This document shows positions 44,583 to 56,894 of a DNA stretch of 64,000 nucleotides, piece after piece. Both the position numbers and the translations under genes were made by a program. Where the stretch lies: positions 1,664,464 through 1,728,463 of the forward strand of contig OY365818.1 of assembly GCA_959347315.1 (NCBI GenBank). Direction: 5' to 3'. The notes beneath the pieces are model-generated. The model was not told the origin of the DNA and did not search any database. It saw only the letters and a list, made by a program, of their open reading frames with translations. Position 1 is the first letter of the stretch; the number at the start of each line of letters is the position of its first letter. The DNA comes from Bimastos eiseni. Lineage: Eukaryota; Annelida; Clitellata; Crassiclitellata; Lumbricidae.

Positions 44583-47500
44583 ATGACGACGGCAATGTTT
44601 CGAGGCTACGCGACGGCGATTTTCGCCATCTTGATTTATGAGGCGCCAACATCTGGTTCGACAGGTTAGTGAAGGCAGTTGGAGGGGAGATCGATGGAAG
44701 AGCCAATGGAGGGCGAGTTTGTCATGTTAGTGGATGAAATGTTCCTGTTGCTCTCCGTTGGTGAGCAATTTTCTCCCATTTCTTCACCTCTACATTGGGT
44801 CTGCGAATAACTCGAGCATAGGCGTCAGCCTAAGCTCTTATTAAGGGAAGGTTGTCAACAGACTTCAACAAACAATGACCTATTCGGACACTTAGGGGTA
44901 ATAAAGGGTATAGAGTAACGTAGCCTATAACACACTGTTCCCGCTGCCCCATTAGGTCGATGGCCTGTCCTTCCATTCACTAGGCGACGTTGGTTAAATT
45001 AGATATTAACGCGACGTAATGTAATGTAATCGAACATTTGTATAGCGCCGTTAGAGACTGGTCTTATTCCCCACTAAATGATGTAAAATGTAATTTCATA
45101 CGAAGTAGACCAGCAAACATCACTTGGCGAAACTGATGGACACCTTGCAAATTTACATTGAATTCGAGTCCTTTATAAACTCTCCATCCTCCGTTCAAAT
45201 ACTATGCGTGTTATTTTAAAAAAATTTAGTCTGAAATTTGATATTGCCCTTTGTCCAACATTTTTTGCTCAGAAGTGCACACGTCTACAAGGCGCAGTTG
45301 CAGTGGTACCCGGTACTGTACTGCTCCAGAGCAATAGTGTGCCAAGGACTAGTTCAAGGTTCCTACACAGTGACTTCCCGGACGAGGGTCGAACCCGCTC
45401 GCTCAGGGCATACTGAGTGTTACGGGCCGATCGCTGTAACCAATTGGCCATCATGCCACATACTGAGTTGTGTCACATTCGCACAGCTTAGAGGAAACAT
45501 TGGTGTTGCATCCTATTGCATTGCATAATGTTGTGTTGCATTGTATATGTCTTTGTTGTCTTCAGCTGGCGAGTACTGTCACGGTGAGTCGTTCACGGCC
45601 AGCTGTTCCCTTGACGAGGTGATTGTCATGCGGTCTGCCCTCTACGGTCGAATGCGGATCGGAAGGTGTGTGAAGACGGGATACTCCCAACTCGGTTGTA
45701 GGACGAACGTTCTGCGACAGGCCGATCGCACGTGCTCCGGGAGAAGGTCCTGTCGTATCCAGGTCACCAGTCGGTCGTTTGGGAACGTACAACCCTGCCC
45801 AACGGAACCCAAGTCCTACTTGGAGGTCGCCTACGAATGCAAGAAAGGTCGGCTCCACGATTAGCTTTCCTTAGTTGCATGAGCGTCCGTTTGACTGCTT
45901 GCTTTCTAAGACGTGCAACAACTGTGTTCCAGTGTCTGTTTGACTATTATCGTTTTGATCGCATCCATTTTGTACATAAATGCATTCCTTACATTGATAC
46001 ATACATGTTCATAGGAACATTTTGTACATAGACGCGTACACTGTCCATAAGCACATTCTTTCCAAATGGGTGCCTTTTGTAACATGGACACATTCTTTAC
46101 AGTTAAACATTCTTTATATTGACGCACTCTGTACAGCGTACACTGACGCATTTTGTACAAGGGAAGATTTTTATATGGATATATATATATATATCGATCA
46201 ACCCAACCTCTGAACTATATCCCTCTCTTTTCTCTACCCTTCTAGTTCTGACCGTCCTCTCACCGGAATGCAACGTCCACAAGTTCCTGACGATTCGCCA
46301 TCGCTTCGGTCTGCTCTCGAACCTCGTCGCCGAAGAGCGAGGCCAGGGCTCGCTGGCCTGCCCCTGGCGCATCGAGCTCCCTCGCGGGGAACGCATCAAT
46401 CTGACCCTCGTCGACTTCTCCACGCCCAACTCGGACGTCGCCAGCGAGAGCCAGATATGTCACCAGTACGCTCTCGTAACGGAGAAGCTCTCGACGACGG
46501 AGAATGGGAGAGTGTGCGGAGGAGATCGAAGAGAGAAGCACGTCTATACGTCGAGAACGAACACGATTGAGATCAGGATCATCACGAAGAAAAATGTGGA
46601 GACTGATCGGAACTTTTACTTTCTGCTTAGATACGAAGGTATATCGATCCCAATAAATCAGTCGATCTAAGACAAGAAGGTATATCGATCACATTAAATC
46701 AAATAGATCAATGGAACTTGATACAGCGCCCAATTGCTGATATCTACTAAGAGGCTGTAAGTGTTGTAGAATTCGATTTAAAAAGTCTCAGTTTTTAGGG
46801 GTTTATAAAAAAAACTTAAATGTCGAATTTATAGGTTTTTGTGCTCTTGCTTTTTCAGTTGAATTAATTGTGTCTGATTAAGGATATCTTCTCAGAGGCT
46901 CCAAGGGATATAACATATAATTTTAAAATCTATTTTCTTGTATTTTAATTGTGGAATAGATTAAATGGAGTTGCAGAACATTGGTAGGTGGATGTTTGCC
47001 AAAATTCGATTTTTATTGTTCTGACAGAGTTAGGGTGTTCAAAAGTCAATTTGAGTTTCAAAACATTATTTTCAAAAAATTCTTTACAACTCCAAGTTCG
47101 GTATTAATTGAGAACTTGTCGTATTGAATATGATAATAAATTGTGTTGTGTTGATCTGGCAGCAATAGGATGTTCGATTCTGGATCCTCCTCGCGGTGGT
47201 TGGATGGTGCGCGACACGGATGGTATAATGATGGGATGCAACCAAACTGGAAAGACCTGGAGACTGTTCTGTGATGGAAATAGATGGAATGGCCAGATGG
47301 AAAACTGTTCCACGAACGGTCAGCAACAACGGCCAACAAATCCTCCTAATATCTTCGTGGTCATCATCATTATCATCGATGTCGTCGTTATTCATAGTCG
47401 TCACCATAATTATCATTGTTGTCGTTGCTATTATTATCGTTAGCTTAGTCGTCTTTGTCGTCATTATCATCAGCGTTGGTGTTGTTATTCTTAGTTGTCT

Positions 47501-50500
47501 TCAATATAATCGTTGTTATTAGTATCACTATTTTAGTTGTTTTCGTCATAGATATCATCATCGTGGTCGATATTATTATCGCTACCTTTGTTGTCATCGT
47601 TATCACCATCATTTTCGTCGTTGCTGCTATCGCTATCTTGTCGCCGTTTCATTGTCGTTGTTATCACGTTGATCTTTTGCGTCTGTTGGTCCTTTGCTTT
47701 GAAGCGATATTCCATCTCCCAATCGCTGTTTGATTTTAACTGGGATGCTTCTGTTTCTGTACATATTTTAAACACTTTTCTTTTCCCACGAGGCACATTG
47801 CACTGGGACCGACTCTGATTAGGTTGTACTGAGAGACGCTATAGAAGTCTGTAAATACAATACAATAAACTGTGCTGCGATTTTCTTTGTAGAGAGATAC
47901 GATAGAAGTAGGATGGTCTGGAAACATGTTACAGTTCCACAGTGTAAGTTCTAGTAGTCGGAATTAAGTCAGATCCTGCTTTTATAAATCAGTGTCGGGT
48001 TCTAACTTCAGTCCAGTCAGCCGCATAGGCTACGTCATCATCATCATCATCATCAAAAATATGAAGTGATCATAAACTTAAAAGTTCTACAGCTCCAAAA
48101 GTCTATATCAATAGAATAAATTTATTCTTTTTCCGCTCAGTCCTGTTGAACCAATGCTAGGACCTATATCCTTCACGCCATCTCTCTCCCCTTAAGATAC
48201 CACCTATACAGCATGCGATCCAGGCCACTTGACCTCTTCCTACCTAGAGTTGATGCTTTTGTAAAGAGATATTTCATCATGCGAATGTTACGTGACTTTG
48301 TTTGGAATTGATGCCATTATTTTAGGCCTATTTATTCCCATTTTATGCTCTTGTGTTTTTCCTGGTTATTCAATGACCTATTATTAGGTACAGGACTGGA
48401 AAGTCCCCATGTAACGTTGTGTCACTAGTTTAGGACCATAATCGGAAGCAAGAATTTTACAAATCTTCTTCACATAGCAAGCTGATTCATTAACTTGTAA
48501 TTATGTAGAAAAATTGCTGAATAACTATGTCAGCAAAATAAAAAAAATGCCGTTGGAGATCTAAAACATTATATTTCCAAATGGAAGTAAAATTTAGGTT
48601 GAGGCGACATTTATGTTTAAGAGTGAAACGTGTACACGGATATTTTACGAGTAACCATTGCTCTAATACAGGTTCCTTGACTAAGGGGTAAACGTTGATT
48701 TAAGGTCAAGATTGAAAGAGTTCAGTCAGTCAGACGTCTAAGATGGATGATGTTTGGAGTTGAAATGATGAGTTAGGTAAGAGATAGATGAAGAAAGAAG
48801 CAGAGCGGCTCTTGCTAAGTTACAGACAGACACGCCGAAACAAGCAGACCCACTTACGGACAAACACACCGACGCAGGCACACATACAGGGAGAGAGAGA
48901 CAGAGACAGAGACAGAGAAAGAGACAGACAGAGAGACAGAGATACGGAGAGACAGAGAGAGACAGGGGCAGGGAGAGAGACAGAGAGGAGAGAGAGACAG
49001 AGAGACAGAGAGGAGAGAGAGACAGAGAGACAGAGAGGAGAGAGAGACAGAGAGACAAGGACACATTTCTGACCTTAGATGAAGTATTTGTTATGGACTT
49101 GTTACAGCTGTTGTTCTGGCCGTGATTACGTCTCTTGTCGTCATCGCTGTCATCATCATCGCCCTTCTCAGCATACTCTGCATCGAATGGTTTGCTTTTA
49201 TCATCAGCAACAATCTCTTACGAACTCTCATATTGTCATAGTAATAGTAATTGTCATTGTTGTTGGTGTTGTTGATGCTCATGATGACATATATATATAT
49301 ATATATATATATAGGTTAGGGTCGTCTTGTGTTAAAGGTGAAAATGTACGAATGTCGGCCAACACGAGGTAAACACGAATTAGAACAAGTGGTCTAAGTC
49401 AGCATAGTTATACATAAGTGTCGAAGATATGGAAATGTAACTGCGATAGCTTAGTATTATAGCATTAAGAGTATAACATTACAGAATTATTACATTACAT
49501 ATATATTATATTGCATAATTAATCACATTACATAATTTTTACATTACATAATTTACCACATTACATAATTTTTACATTACATAATTTACCACATTACAGA
49601 ATTATTACATTACATAATTTATTACCTTATAATACCCAATTATTGCGTTACATAATTATTACATTACATATATATTACATTACATAATTATTGCATTACA
49701 TAGTTTTCACATTGCATAATAATTACATTAGATAAATATTCTTTTTTATATAAAGGTTTATAATCTGCATGTTTTCTCTGATCAGGAAGAAGGGCAAGAC
49801 TCAGCCGAGACAGCGCCACCTCTCGACGCCCGTCTCCCGTGACCCGCCTCCCTCTCCCCCTGCCACCTCTGGGTCCAAGGCGTCCCAATCCCACCACCAC
49901 AACTCCCGTCACCATCACCACCACCAGACGTCTACCAGGACCCGGTACGACCCCCTGAAGGCGCCCAACTGCTCTCCGGGGGATCGAGGGCCACCAGCGC
50001 CCCCGCCGCACGGGCCTGGTCGCTCCTCTGCTGGCAACGCGGCCCGCGGGGACGCCGACTTCTACGCGACGGTGTCGGAGGACCGCTCCTCGTCGTCCCC
50101 GCGGGCGAGTCCCAGCAGCTACGACTACCTCAGGGAGATGTGGCCGATGGCCCTACCGCCCGGGAACGTAGCCGGAGGAACGACGACGACGGCGCTATAT
50201 AAAGACGCCGAGACCGCTGCAGACACGTCACCGTTTCAATATGGCGACTCGGTCACCATGACAACGGCCTCTCCGGTCCACGCGCATGCATCGTCGCGAC
50301 CCGCCGAGTATGACACGCACATCTATGAGACGCCGAAATATCTGAGGCGGGAAAAGGCGGCCACGCTGCGACTGAAGGGTGCCAAGGCCCAGCAGGGATT
50401 CGATATGGACGCCCCAGCTGGTGTTGGGGGTGGTGGTGCTGCCCGGCTCTCCCTGGATGCCACGGAGTCGCATTCGAGGACGCTGCCACGTGACCTGTCG

Positions 50501-50524
50501 TCATCGAACAGCAGACGATCCTAG
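44583..50524 (+). CDS. Single-pass receptor: signal peptide, SUEL lectin, CUB, sushi-like, TM, long tail
   Basis: Predicted type I plasma-membrane protein of about 577 residues. Exons: 44583-44664 (signal peptide, MFRGYATAIFAILIYEA), 45566-45847, 46246-46638, 47163-47318, 49108-49189 and 49786-50524. Introns one to four are all phase 1, the pattern of shuffled extracellular modules; the last is phase 2. The exons are one module each: SUEL-type galactose/rhamnose-binding lectin, CUB, a four-Cys sushi-like module, TM helix, and a cytoplasmic tail of about 245 residues. The 5' exon begins after an acceptor at 44553, so an upstream non-coding exon is likely. I know of EVA-1-type proteins (SUEL plus TM) but do not recognise this exact architecture as a named gene. 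Ligand and function are unknown; carbohydrate-dependent adhesion or guidance is a guess from the modules. Confidence 0.85.
45232..45460 (-). mobile_element. tRNA-derived SINE, family A (second full-length copy)
   Basis: Minus strand reads TGGCATGATGGCCAATTGG, CCCGTAACACTCAGTATG, GCGGGTTCGACCCTCGTCC, then CACTTCTGAGCAAAAAATG and GGGCAATATCAAATTTCAG, collinear with the copy at 2434. It lies in intron 1 of the lectin/CUB receptor gene. Confidence 0.75.
45566..45847 (+). CDS. SUEL-type (galactose/rhamnose-binding) lectin module exon
   Basis: The exon starts EYCHGESFTASCS and contains YGRMRIGRCVKTGYSQLGC, then the Cys-rich core RTCSGRRSC and a C-terminal PCPTEPKSYLEVAYEC. Cys placement and the final YLEVAYEC match the SUEL/Gal_lectin fold (family end: YLxVxYxC). 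The family's usual ANYGR motif reads ALYGR here. The donor (GTCGGC) is weak, but the phase joins the next exon correctly. Confidence 0.88.
46246..46638 (+). CDS. CUB module exon
   Basis: About 130 residues containing CPWRIELPRGERINLTLVDF, the CUB pattern C-x-W-x-I-x2-P-x-G-x2-I-x-L-x3-F. This is followed by VCGGDRREKHVYTS and IEIRIITKKN..RNFYFLLRYE, which fit the second half of the fold. A 40-residue segment (SPECNVHKFLTIRHRFGLLS) precedes it. The fold is clear; calcium-site residues I cannot judge. Confidence 0.8.
47163..47318 (+). CDS. Sushi/CCP-like module exon
   Basis: 52 residues with four Cys: IGCSILDPPRGG, then GIMMGCNQTGKTWRLFCDGN and RWNGQMENC. Spacing and the Trp between Cys 3 and 4 match a complement control protein repeat, though it is a little short. 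It is in phase 1 with its neighbours and sits directly before the membrane helix. Confidence 0.7.
47340..47650. repeat. Degenerate ATC/GTC trinucleotide tract after a receptor exon
   Basis: Starts about 25 bases after the donor of exon 47163-47318. Gives hydrophobic Ile/Val/Leu frames that mimic membrane helices. Confidence 0.7.
48885..49062. repeat. AG/GACA minisatellite, 34-bp higher-order unit
   Basis: Three tandem blocks of GGAGAGAGAGACAGAGAGAC plus AGAGA near 48985-49060, after a less regular (GACA)n stretch. Confidence 0.8.
49108..49189 (+). CDS. Transmembrane helix exon of the receptor
   Basis: An 82-base exon encodes AVVLAVITSLVVIAVIIIAL and continues LSILCIEW. The donor at 49190 gives the phase 2 needed by the tail exon, whose first residues are KKGK, a normal stop-transfer sequence. 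Confidence 0.8.
49470..49740. repeat. 16-21-bp AT-rich minisatellite
   Basis: Units of ACATTACATAATTATT and variants, in the intron before the receptor's cytoplasmic exon. Confidence 0.8.
49786..50524 (+). CDS. Cytoplasmic tail and stop of the receptor
   Basis: Starts KKGKTQPRQRH and runs about 245 residues, rich in Ser, Pro and His (RHHHHH). Tyrosines sit in SH2/PTB-like contexts: DFYATV, SYDYLREM, HIYETPKYL. GC content is much higher than in the flanks, as in loop 3 of the D2-like receptor, supporting coding status. No catalytic domain is seen, so signalling would be through adaptors. Confidence 0.78.
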
Positions 50525-52120
50525 TTTGGAAACGATCTTATTGGTTGTCGTGAGATGGGGTCAGTTCTTGGAGAATCCGTCGCTCAGGAATGTTGTGTTG
50601 ATAGTAGGAGAGTGTTGTCATTGGAGCATGCTCGCCGGAGATGTTGAAGAGATATGGTTCATGCTGAAAGCACTGCTAACAGTCTGTGGAGCTCTAGTTC
50701 GAAGAAAGTCCGTGGATTTCTGGTTAGAAATTGGCGAGACTGGATCGGTTGGGTGGACTCTATGAGCAGATCGTTAGGTGTTGTTGAAGACGTCGGATTT
50801 CGACTTATTGTGGACACTGAAACTCGTTGTCTTGGTTGAAGGCTTCGACGGGCTCATTGTCTTGATAATAGGTTTCGAAAAGGTGGTTCTTGCCGAATCG
50901 GTGCTCTAAGCTTATACTCACTTACTCACATTACTTACTTAGCTACGTTGGAGTCAATTGATCAGTGGCTTAGGGCGGGTCTATTGCGTTGCTTCGATTT
51001 GGTACCAATACTGGATCTCGTCACCTTTTATGGTGACCAGGGACTCTGCTCAATTGGTTAAATTTGGTGAGAATCTGGTTCTAAGACGGGTGTACTGGGC
51101 TGTGGTTTTTGGCTCTCAGGTGTGGCCATAGGTGGTTGTTGCAGAATGGCTGCATTGGGAGATGCTTAGTTCAAAAACAGCCGTGTAAAAATGAGTGGAT
51201 CCAACGGTTCAAGGAAATTGCAACTGACGGATCTATGTTGGGCACTAAGATAAGTCCTCTTTATGAGAGATGTAGCAACATATGTTGCTCTCTTGGAACT
51301 ATTGTATTCATCGGGAGATATGTTCTAGCTCAAAGAAGCTCAGGAAAGGTCACTGGGTCAGAAGATTTCCAGATGTGTCGTAACAGATTGCTACTAATAC
51401 GATTTTCCGATCATTTCGTGGGCAATGCCATCAAAAAACAAGTGCTTCTAGTGGTCTGGTTTTAGACTTTAATAATCGGATGTCACGGTCAACGATATTG
51501 AACTATGTGGACTCTCTACCATCAACGAATGATGATGACGATGATCCTGGAACAGGTGGTTATGAAGGATGAATGTGGTGCTAACTAAATTATCTGATGA
51601 AACTGACACCAAAGCAGATGGATCTGGAGTGAGCTGGTATTTGAACTGGGTATAATGTTCAACAATTCTAAAAGGCATTCACTCGCTACCATGACCACTG
51701 GCGGCAGCAGAGGTGCCACCAGAGCCATGGAACTCAATCTCGAAAAGGTGGCTCTTGTAGATTGGTATGGTATCATCCGTGGATCTTAGACTGGAACAAG
51801 TGACGCTGGTGTCAATAGACGTGGAACCACGACCGTCTCGCTGAGATACCAAACGACACTCATGCTCTGGTATTTTTGGAAAAACATTGCCAGAAACTTT
51901 TACGACGAAACTGCTGATATTATCATTCGTTAGGACCAAACTGTACGATGCGAGTAGTTTTCACTCTCTGTTTTATTATCCTTCTTTTTTATTTATTTTT
52001 CGTATCTTTCGTTTTTATTTTTTTCTGCCCGAGAAAATACTGAACTCTCAGGATTATAACTATTTGGGAACGTTGGTCTGGACTGGCTATCCTTCGCTCA
52101 TGGTTGGTGCTATCGGATAA
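50525..52120 (+). other. Probable 3' UTR and flank of the lectin/CUB receptor gene
   Basis: Follows the TAG at 50522-50524. Frames are short and no domain is recognised. No polyadenylation site assigned. Confidence 0.4.
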
Positions 52121-52444
52121 AACGTGTTGCAGTAGCAACTGTATTGAAGAGCTGTGCGACTGCAGGTCACTAGCTACACCATTATTCCTTTAGCAAGTGA
52201 TTTAAATTCAGAGTGAGTGGAGAACTTCTCTAAGAAAGAATGTGAAACCTTCGCAAAAGTCTGGCTCCTAAACCTACTCCTAAAAGCAATCGCGTTGAAA
52301 AGCTCGACCAATTTGGCAAAAGCGTTGGTAATTGTAATTACGACCATTTATATAGCGCCTTGCGTAGTAAGCTACTCCTAGGATGTTGGTATAGGAGAGA
52401 AGGCTCTCTTGGGTATTTAGAAAGCCTGGCCAGGCTAGGGTATA

Positions 52445-52508
52445 TTATTGTTCTTGTAATTATCATCATTATCGTTGTTGTTATTATTATTGTTATTATT
52501 ATTATTCC

Positions 52509-52548
<40 letters not shown>

Positions 52549-52600
52549 GTAATCATTATAATTATTATTGTAATTGTCTATATAATTATTATTTTGTCTT
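52445..52600. repeat. (ATT)n microsatellite
   Basis: Nearly pure ATT units from about 52480 to 52548, with degenerate flanks. Adjacent to a LINE tail at 52348. Confidence 0.9.
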
Positions 52601-52622
52601 GATGTAATTTTTTGTCCCTCAG

Positions 52623-52670
52623 GTTCTTAAGACAATGCTGCAGGAGACAATAAAATGTCTGGAACGTCTC
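52623..52670 (+). CDS. Micro-exon candidate
   Basis: 48 bases between a good acceptor (TTTTTTGTCCCTCAG) and an ideal donor (GTAAGTGA), reading VLKTMLQETIKCLERL. Too short to assign. Confidence 0.25.
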
Positions 52671-53879
52671 GTAAGTGACAGCTCGTCTAGTCCTACTGCG
52701 AAAAAGTGCCTAGGAAAGGGCAACGACATTATTATTTCTTAATTATCATCATTGTTGTTGTTGCTGTTGTTTAGCACATCGTCATCGTAATCTCGTCATC
52801 ATCATAAATCATCATCATCATCATCACTGTTACCTACAGGTGTTATCCGGAATTAGATCGTCTCTTTTGTGAACAGTGACGTAGTGGATAGCGCGTTCTA
52901 CTTGCTTTCCTCGATATTCGATTAGAAATGATTAAATATTTTGTTGTTTCGTTTTTGTCTTATTCGTCTTGATAACGATTTGAAGGATGCAACCCTACAC
53001 TGTAGGTTCCCCTACTCATCCGTGCGTAACAAGTGCTTTAACGAATGTCACTTCCGGTGGTACGCCTTGCCTCTGACTATAGCAGCAGAGCCAGTCCCTA
53101 GCCTCGAAACGAGAGGGGGTCGGTCGAATGGGTCCAGATATAGTTATAACCTTCAGTCTTGAATTAGTCCCTCACAATGAAAGGGATCCTTCTTCTCCAC
53201 TTGACTTTATCATGAGTGTCTTCTTTTTACCCTCAATGATATGTATTCAAAAATCTCTTAAGGAAATGAAACAATTGCCCCATCTACCGGATAAAAGAGG
53301 GTCCCGGAAAAACCCATGTTTTTTACTTTAACTTGTTATTTTGTGCGTACCAGTAACACTATGTCACATCTAGAGTAGGCTACCAATCGCGGCAGACATA
53401 CCACCGTGTGAAACTGCTGTTCAAGAACTTTTCCAACTTTACACTTGAAGCGACTAAAACCTTACCAGCTATGATAGCATCGTGGTTCAATTTATCTGAT
53501 ATGGCAAGATTGTATCGTGCTGGATACAAATGAAAGTTCCTGGTTAAAATTGACGCTAACGACATAAATCCAGGAACGTAACAACATTTCCTTGCCTTTT
53601 TGGGACTCCTCGGAGTTAAAAAATACACGTCAAAGTGAACTTACTCATAAGGGTAATTTCACGTGCACCCACGTACGCCTCAAATAAGTAAGTAAGTATC
53701 TTCTTTAATAAGAATGCCTGCAATCGTACAGCCAGTACATATACAAATGAACAGTCCATTAGTTCCTGTATGGCATCCTTACTATAAAGCCACAACGGGT
53801 AAAGTCGTCCCCTCTTGGAATGGCACGACTATGTGCCTGCTTACGAATAATCGATTGCCAAATAAACTCTAGAATAAGT

Positions 53880-54170
53880 TGGTGACCTGCACTCAACCTT
53901 CGAGTGGCGCTTTAGAAGTTTGGAGATTACGATCACGATTACGATTACCGTGACCTCCTCTGACAGTGTCCATGTCTCGGTGGCCCAATATCAACTAAAC
54001 GCTTTTGCCTTTTTAAAACGGCTGTTCTGCCTCCTGTCTTGACCGAAAAACAAAGCCAGGATATCCTAGCTGAAAACCCATCTTACTTGACTTAGCGCTC
54101 GTGATGCCTTACACTTGGCCTTCTAGAAATATCTGAAGATTACGATTACGATTACTAGGGAGTCAAACGA
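53880..54170 (+). mobile_element. Two repeats with (GATTAC)n tails
   Basis: Copies end near 53960 (GATTACGATCACGATTACGA) and 54160 (GCGCTCGTGATGCCTTACAC, CTTCTAGAAATATCTGAAG, then GATTACGATTACGATTAC). A third copy ends at 58645. Confidence 0.5.
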
Positions 54171-54287
54171 GCGAACGAATTTTCGGTGACATAATCGTTA
54201 TATAGTGTTTCCATCTCACCGATGCCTAGAGCATATAATATATCAAGATCTTTAATCAGGTCAGTAGCATTTCCACTGCTTGCACTC

Positions 54288-54375
54288 TGACAGTGCCAGT
54301 CTCAAGCCTAGATAAAGGAGGAGGGCAATGCCATTGATCATTGTTATCACACATTGTAGTTAATTAAACTGCAAA
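54288..54375 (+). mobile_element. Dispersed repeat family B copy
   Basis: ACAGTGCCAGTCTCAAGCCT, AGATAAAGGAGGAGGGCAAT, TTGTTATCACACATTGTAGT. Confidence 0.6.
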
Positions 54376-54485
54376 AAGCCAAAACCATTCAGGTCAACCA
54401 CAAGAAGAGGTCAAGGTCGACGTCAAGGCTACAGAATGATCAGTTACCGCAGCGAATATACCCAACACCTCATCATGTCCTTCAG

Positions 54486-54733
54486 AGCGTGACGCCGCTG
54501 TCATGCCTCAATGACGGTGATTCCGAGTTTCTGAAGCGTGACGGGATCAGTTCTTATGCGTCGGTTCAGATATTTCTGGAAGACGTGTCTCACGTAGATT
54601 GGGTTCGTTTCCCTTCTCGTCCAAGACAGATAAGCGACGAGAAACTCCTCGAGGAACTGACAGAGGCACTGGCGACGACGGGTGTGGCGCTGCTCAAGCG
54701 AGTGAGGAATTCGCTGGAGAACGAGAGCCAATG
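54486..54733 (+). CDS. Weak exon candidate, plus strand
   Basis: Acceptor CCTTCAG is followed by an open frame including FLKRDGISSYASVQIFLEDV and QISDEKLLEELTEALATTGV, then ALLKRVRNSLENES, with a GTAGGA donor. Base composition is richer in GC than the flanks. Family not recognised; the opposite strand is also open. Confidence 0.32.
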
Positions 54734-55134
54734 CGTAGGACGAGCACATCATCACCAAAAGTTGCTCAGGAACGCTGCTCTGTAATGTAATGGAATCTAT
54801 AAATATTATTAGTATCAATTTCGCAGTAATAATAATAATTTCGTTCATTCCTTTTTCGTGCCCTCCTCTTAACTGATTGCAACGCAGTACGATTACAGAT
54901 AATGCCTATAGTATGAACGAAGGAAGTTGGTAACCTTGCAAGGCGCCCATTGCGCTATACACGACGCCGTCGTCGGGTTTAGAACGCGGTTCATCAGCCC
55001 CGATGATGATGCTGGTGATGATGATAATGATGATGATGACGACGACGACGATGATGATGATGATAATGAGGATGAGAATTAACATCATCGTCACGGTATG
55101 CTAATGTTATAACACTTTAAAAAAATCAAGATTT

Positions 55135-55221
55135 GCCAACACTTACGATTTCTATCGGTTCTGTACTGAACGTGTAGAACGCGATTAGTTTCGACAGCTT
55201 TTCCAAGTCTTCGTGAGTGCA
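55135..55221 (-). CDS. Weak exon candidate, minus strand
   Basis: The frame reads LEKLSKLIAFYTFSTEPIEI and ends at an ideal GTAAGT donor. The acceptor side is poor (CACGAAG). No family recognised. Confidence 0.22.
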
Positions 55222-55925
55222 GTAAGTAAGATAAAGCCGCGTTCTGTCCTATATACACAAGGGAACAGAACCTACACATTTAGACAGATAGTTCGTGCCC
55301 TCCTCTTAAATCTCGTTCTCTTCAACCCCACTCAATCCAAATGTCACGAAAGCACTGTCTGGACTCTAGAGCCAAGACATTATCTATCGTATCCAGGGCT
55401 GTATCGAACATTCGCTTCGGGGCCGATTTGTTGGCGAAATAGTTATTCGGTATTTGTCCGAATAGTAGCTGTCGGACCGAATACGAATAGTAGTCACGTG
55501 ACATCTGTTTTTGCACAAGCGGCTGCTGCTATATCGATTGGACTGAAGTTACTCTCTATTGCCTGGACCAAGGTATCGCAATGTCAGCCGTCTCATTTCT
55601 AAGTTTAGCTAAATTAGTTCCATTCCTATTTTTCACAGACTGACAGAGAAATGCCAAAAAAATACATGAAGTTAACGGTTAACTTTTAATTTATGCATTA
55701 AATTTACTGAACTGAAACTTTTGCTCACATTTGAAATTTTGAATGTTATCCATAGACCTGTTTTGTATACTATTCGGATTCGTAATCGGCCGAATAGTTG
55801 GTCCAATTATTCGTATTCGGCCCAAAGTGACGATTACCTATTTGGTGCATCTATGATCATAGCCCTATCCAGTAAGCACCTCTAAAATTGTTGCCTTAGG
55901 ACATTGAACAATAAGAGTACAAGGA

Positions 55926-56133
55926 GCAAAACGTAATTGTAACAATGAGTACAACGTAATTGTAACAATGAGTACAACGTAATTGTAACAATGAGTACAA
56001 CGTAATTGTAACAATGAGTACAACGTAATTGTAACAATGAGTACAACGTAATTGTAACAATGAGTACAACGTAATTGTAACAATGAGTACAACGTAATTG
56101 TAACAATGAGTACAACGTAATTGTAACAATGAG
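55926..56133. repeat. Nine-copy 23-bp tandem repeat
   Basis: Unit GTACAACGTAATTGTAACAA+TGA. Eight copies are identical and the first differs only at its start (GCAAAA). Open in all three minus frames. Confidence 0.95.
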
Positions 56134-56164
56134 CATTGATTAACAAATTCTACTGGTTGTTTCA

Positions 56165-56225
56165 TGGCGAAGATGATCAGCATCGCCCTCCTCCTTTCTT
56201 GAGGCTTGAGACTGGCACTGAAAGA
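56165..56225 (-). mobile_element. Dispersed repeat family B copy, inverted
   Basis: Minus strand reads AGTGCCAGTCTCAAGCCTCA then AAGGAGGAGGGCGATGCTGA. It borders the 23-bp tandem array. Confidence 0.6.
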
Positions 56226-56894
56226 GTACGATGAATATACTCAGTCATTTCTATTCACACGATATTCACATTTATTGCAGTTAAAACGTTGGATCGTCAC
56301 TCGAATGGCAAATACATGTAGATAAATTTAAGTTGAGGCTGTCGACGAACTAACGGAACTACGCAACATAATATATTAGATCCTTTTCAAAGCAATTTAC
56401 TACTGCACAGACGACCCCGTTTACTTGATCTCGGTCGTTAAGCCAACCCAGTACATATATATATTAGATCTCCCAGTCCGCTTCAGCGAAGGTTCCATGA
56501 AAGCTCACAATAATTACATTGGATCAATTTGACGTCTGGTAACGCATCGCAAAGCCCTTCATCAGGTGATGAAAGACCGACGTTTGTTAAGGCCAACGAA
56601 AACGCAATTTCCGGCTATCAAGGAACAGTTTAACATCGCTCATCCGTAGGTCCAAGGCCGCCACATTTGGTTAATGCTCTGTGCAGCATCTCCTGGACGT
56701 ACTAAATCAAGCGCAGGCACAAAGACCTGCCTGGGACGCTGCCTGGGACGTGACCGGCCAGCCGATAAATTGTGTGACGTCCGAGAACGCCTCGGTGACG
56801 CCACGAACGGTACGTGGTGTAACACTGCTGGCCTTTCCAGTCAGCCGCAAGTATCTGGCAACAGACGCAGTTGTAAAGGGAACTCCGTCAATGT

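Noticed and set aside
47084..47800. Hydrophobic Ile/Val/Leu ORFs that look like membrane proteins
   Set aside because: They come from a degenerate ATC/GTC repeat after a receptor exon; the true TM exon with correct phases is at 49108.
55926..56133. CRISPR array
   Set aside because: The 23-bp units are head-to-tail with no unique spacers, and the host is an animal.
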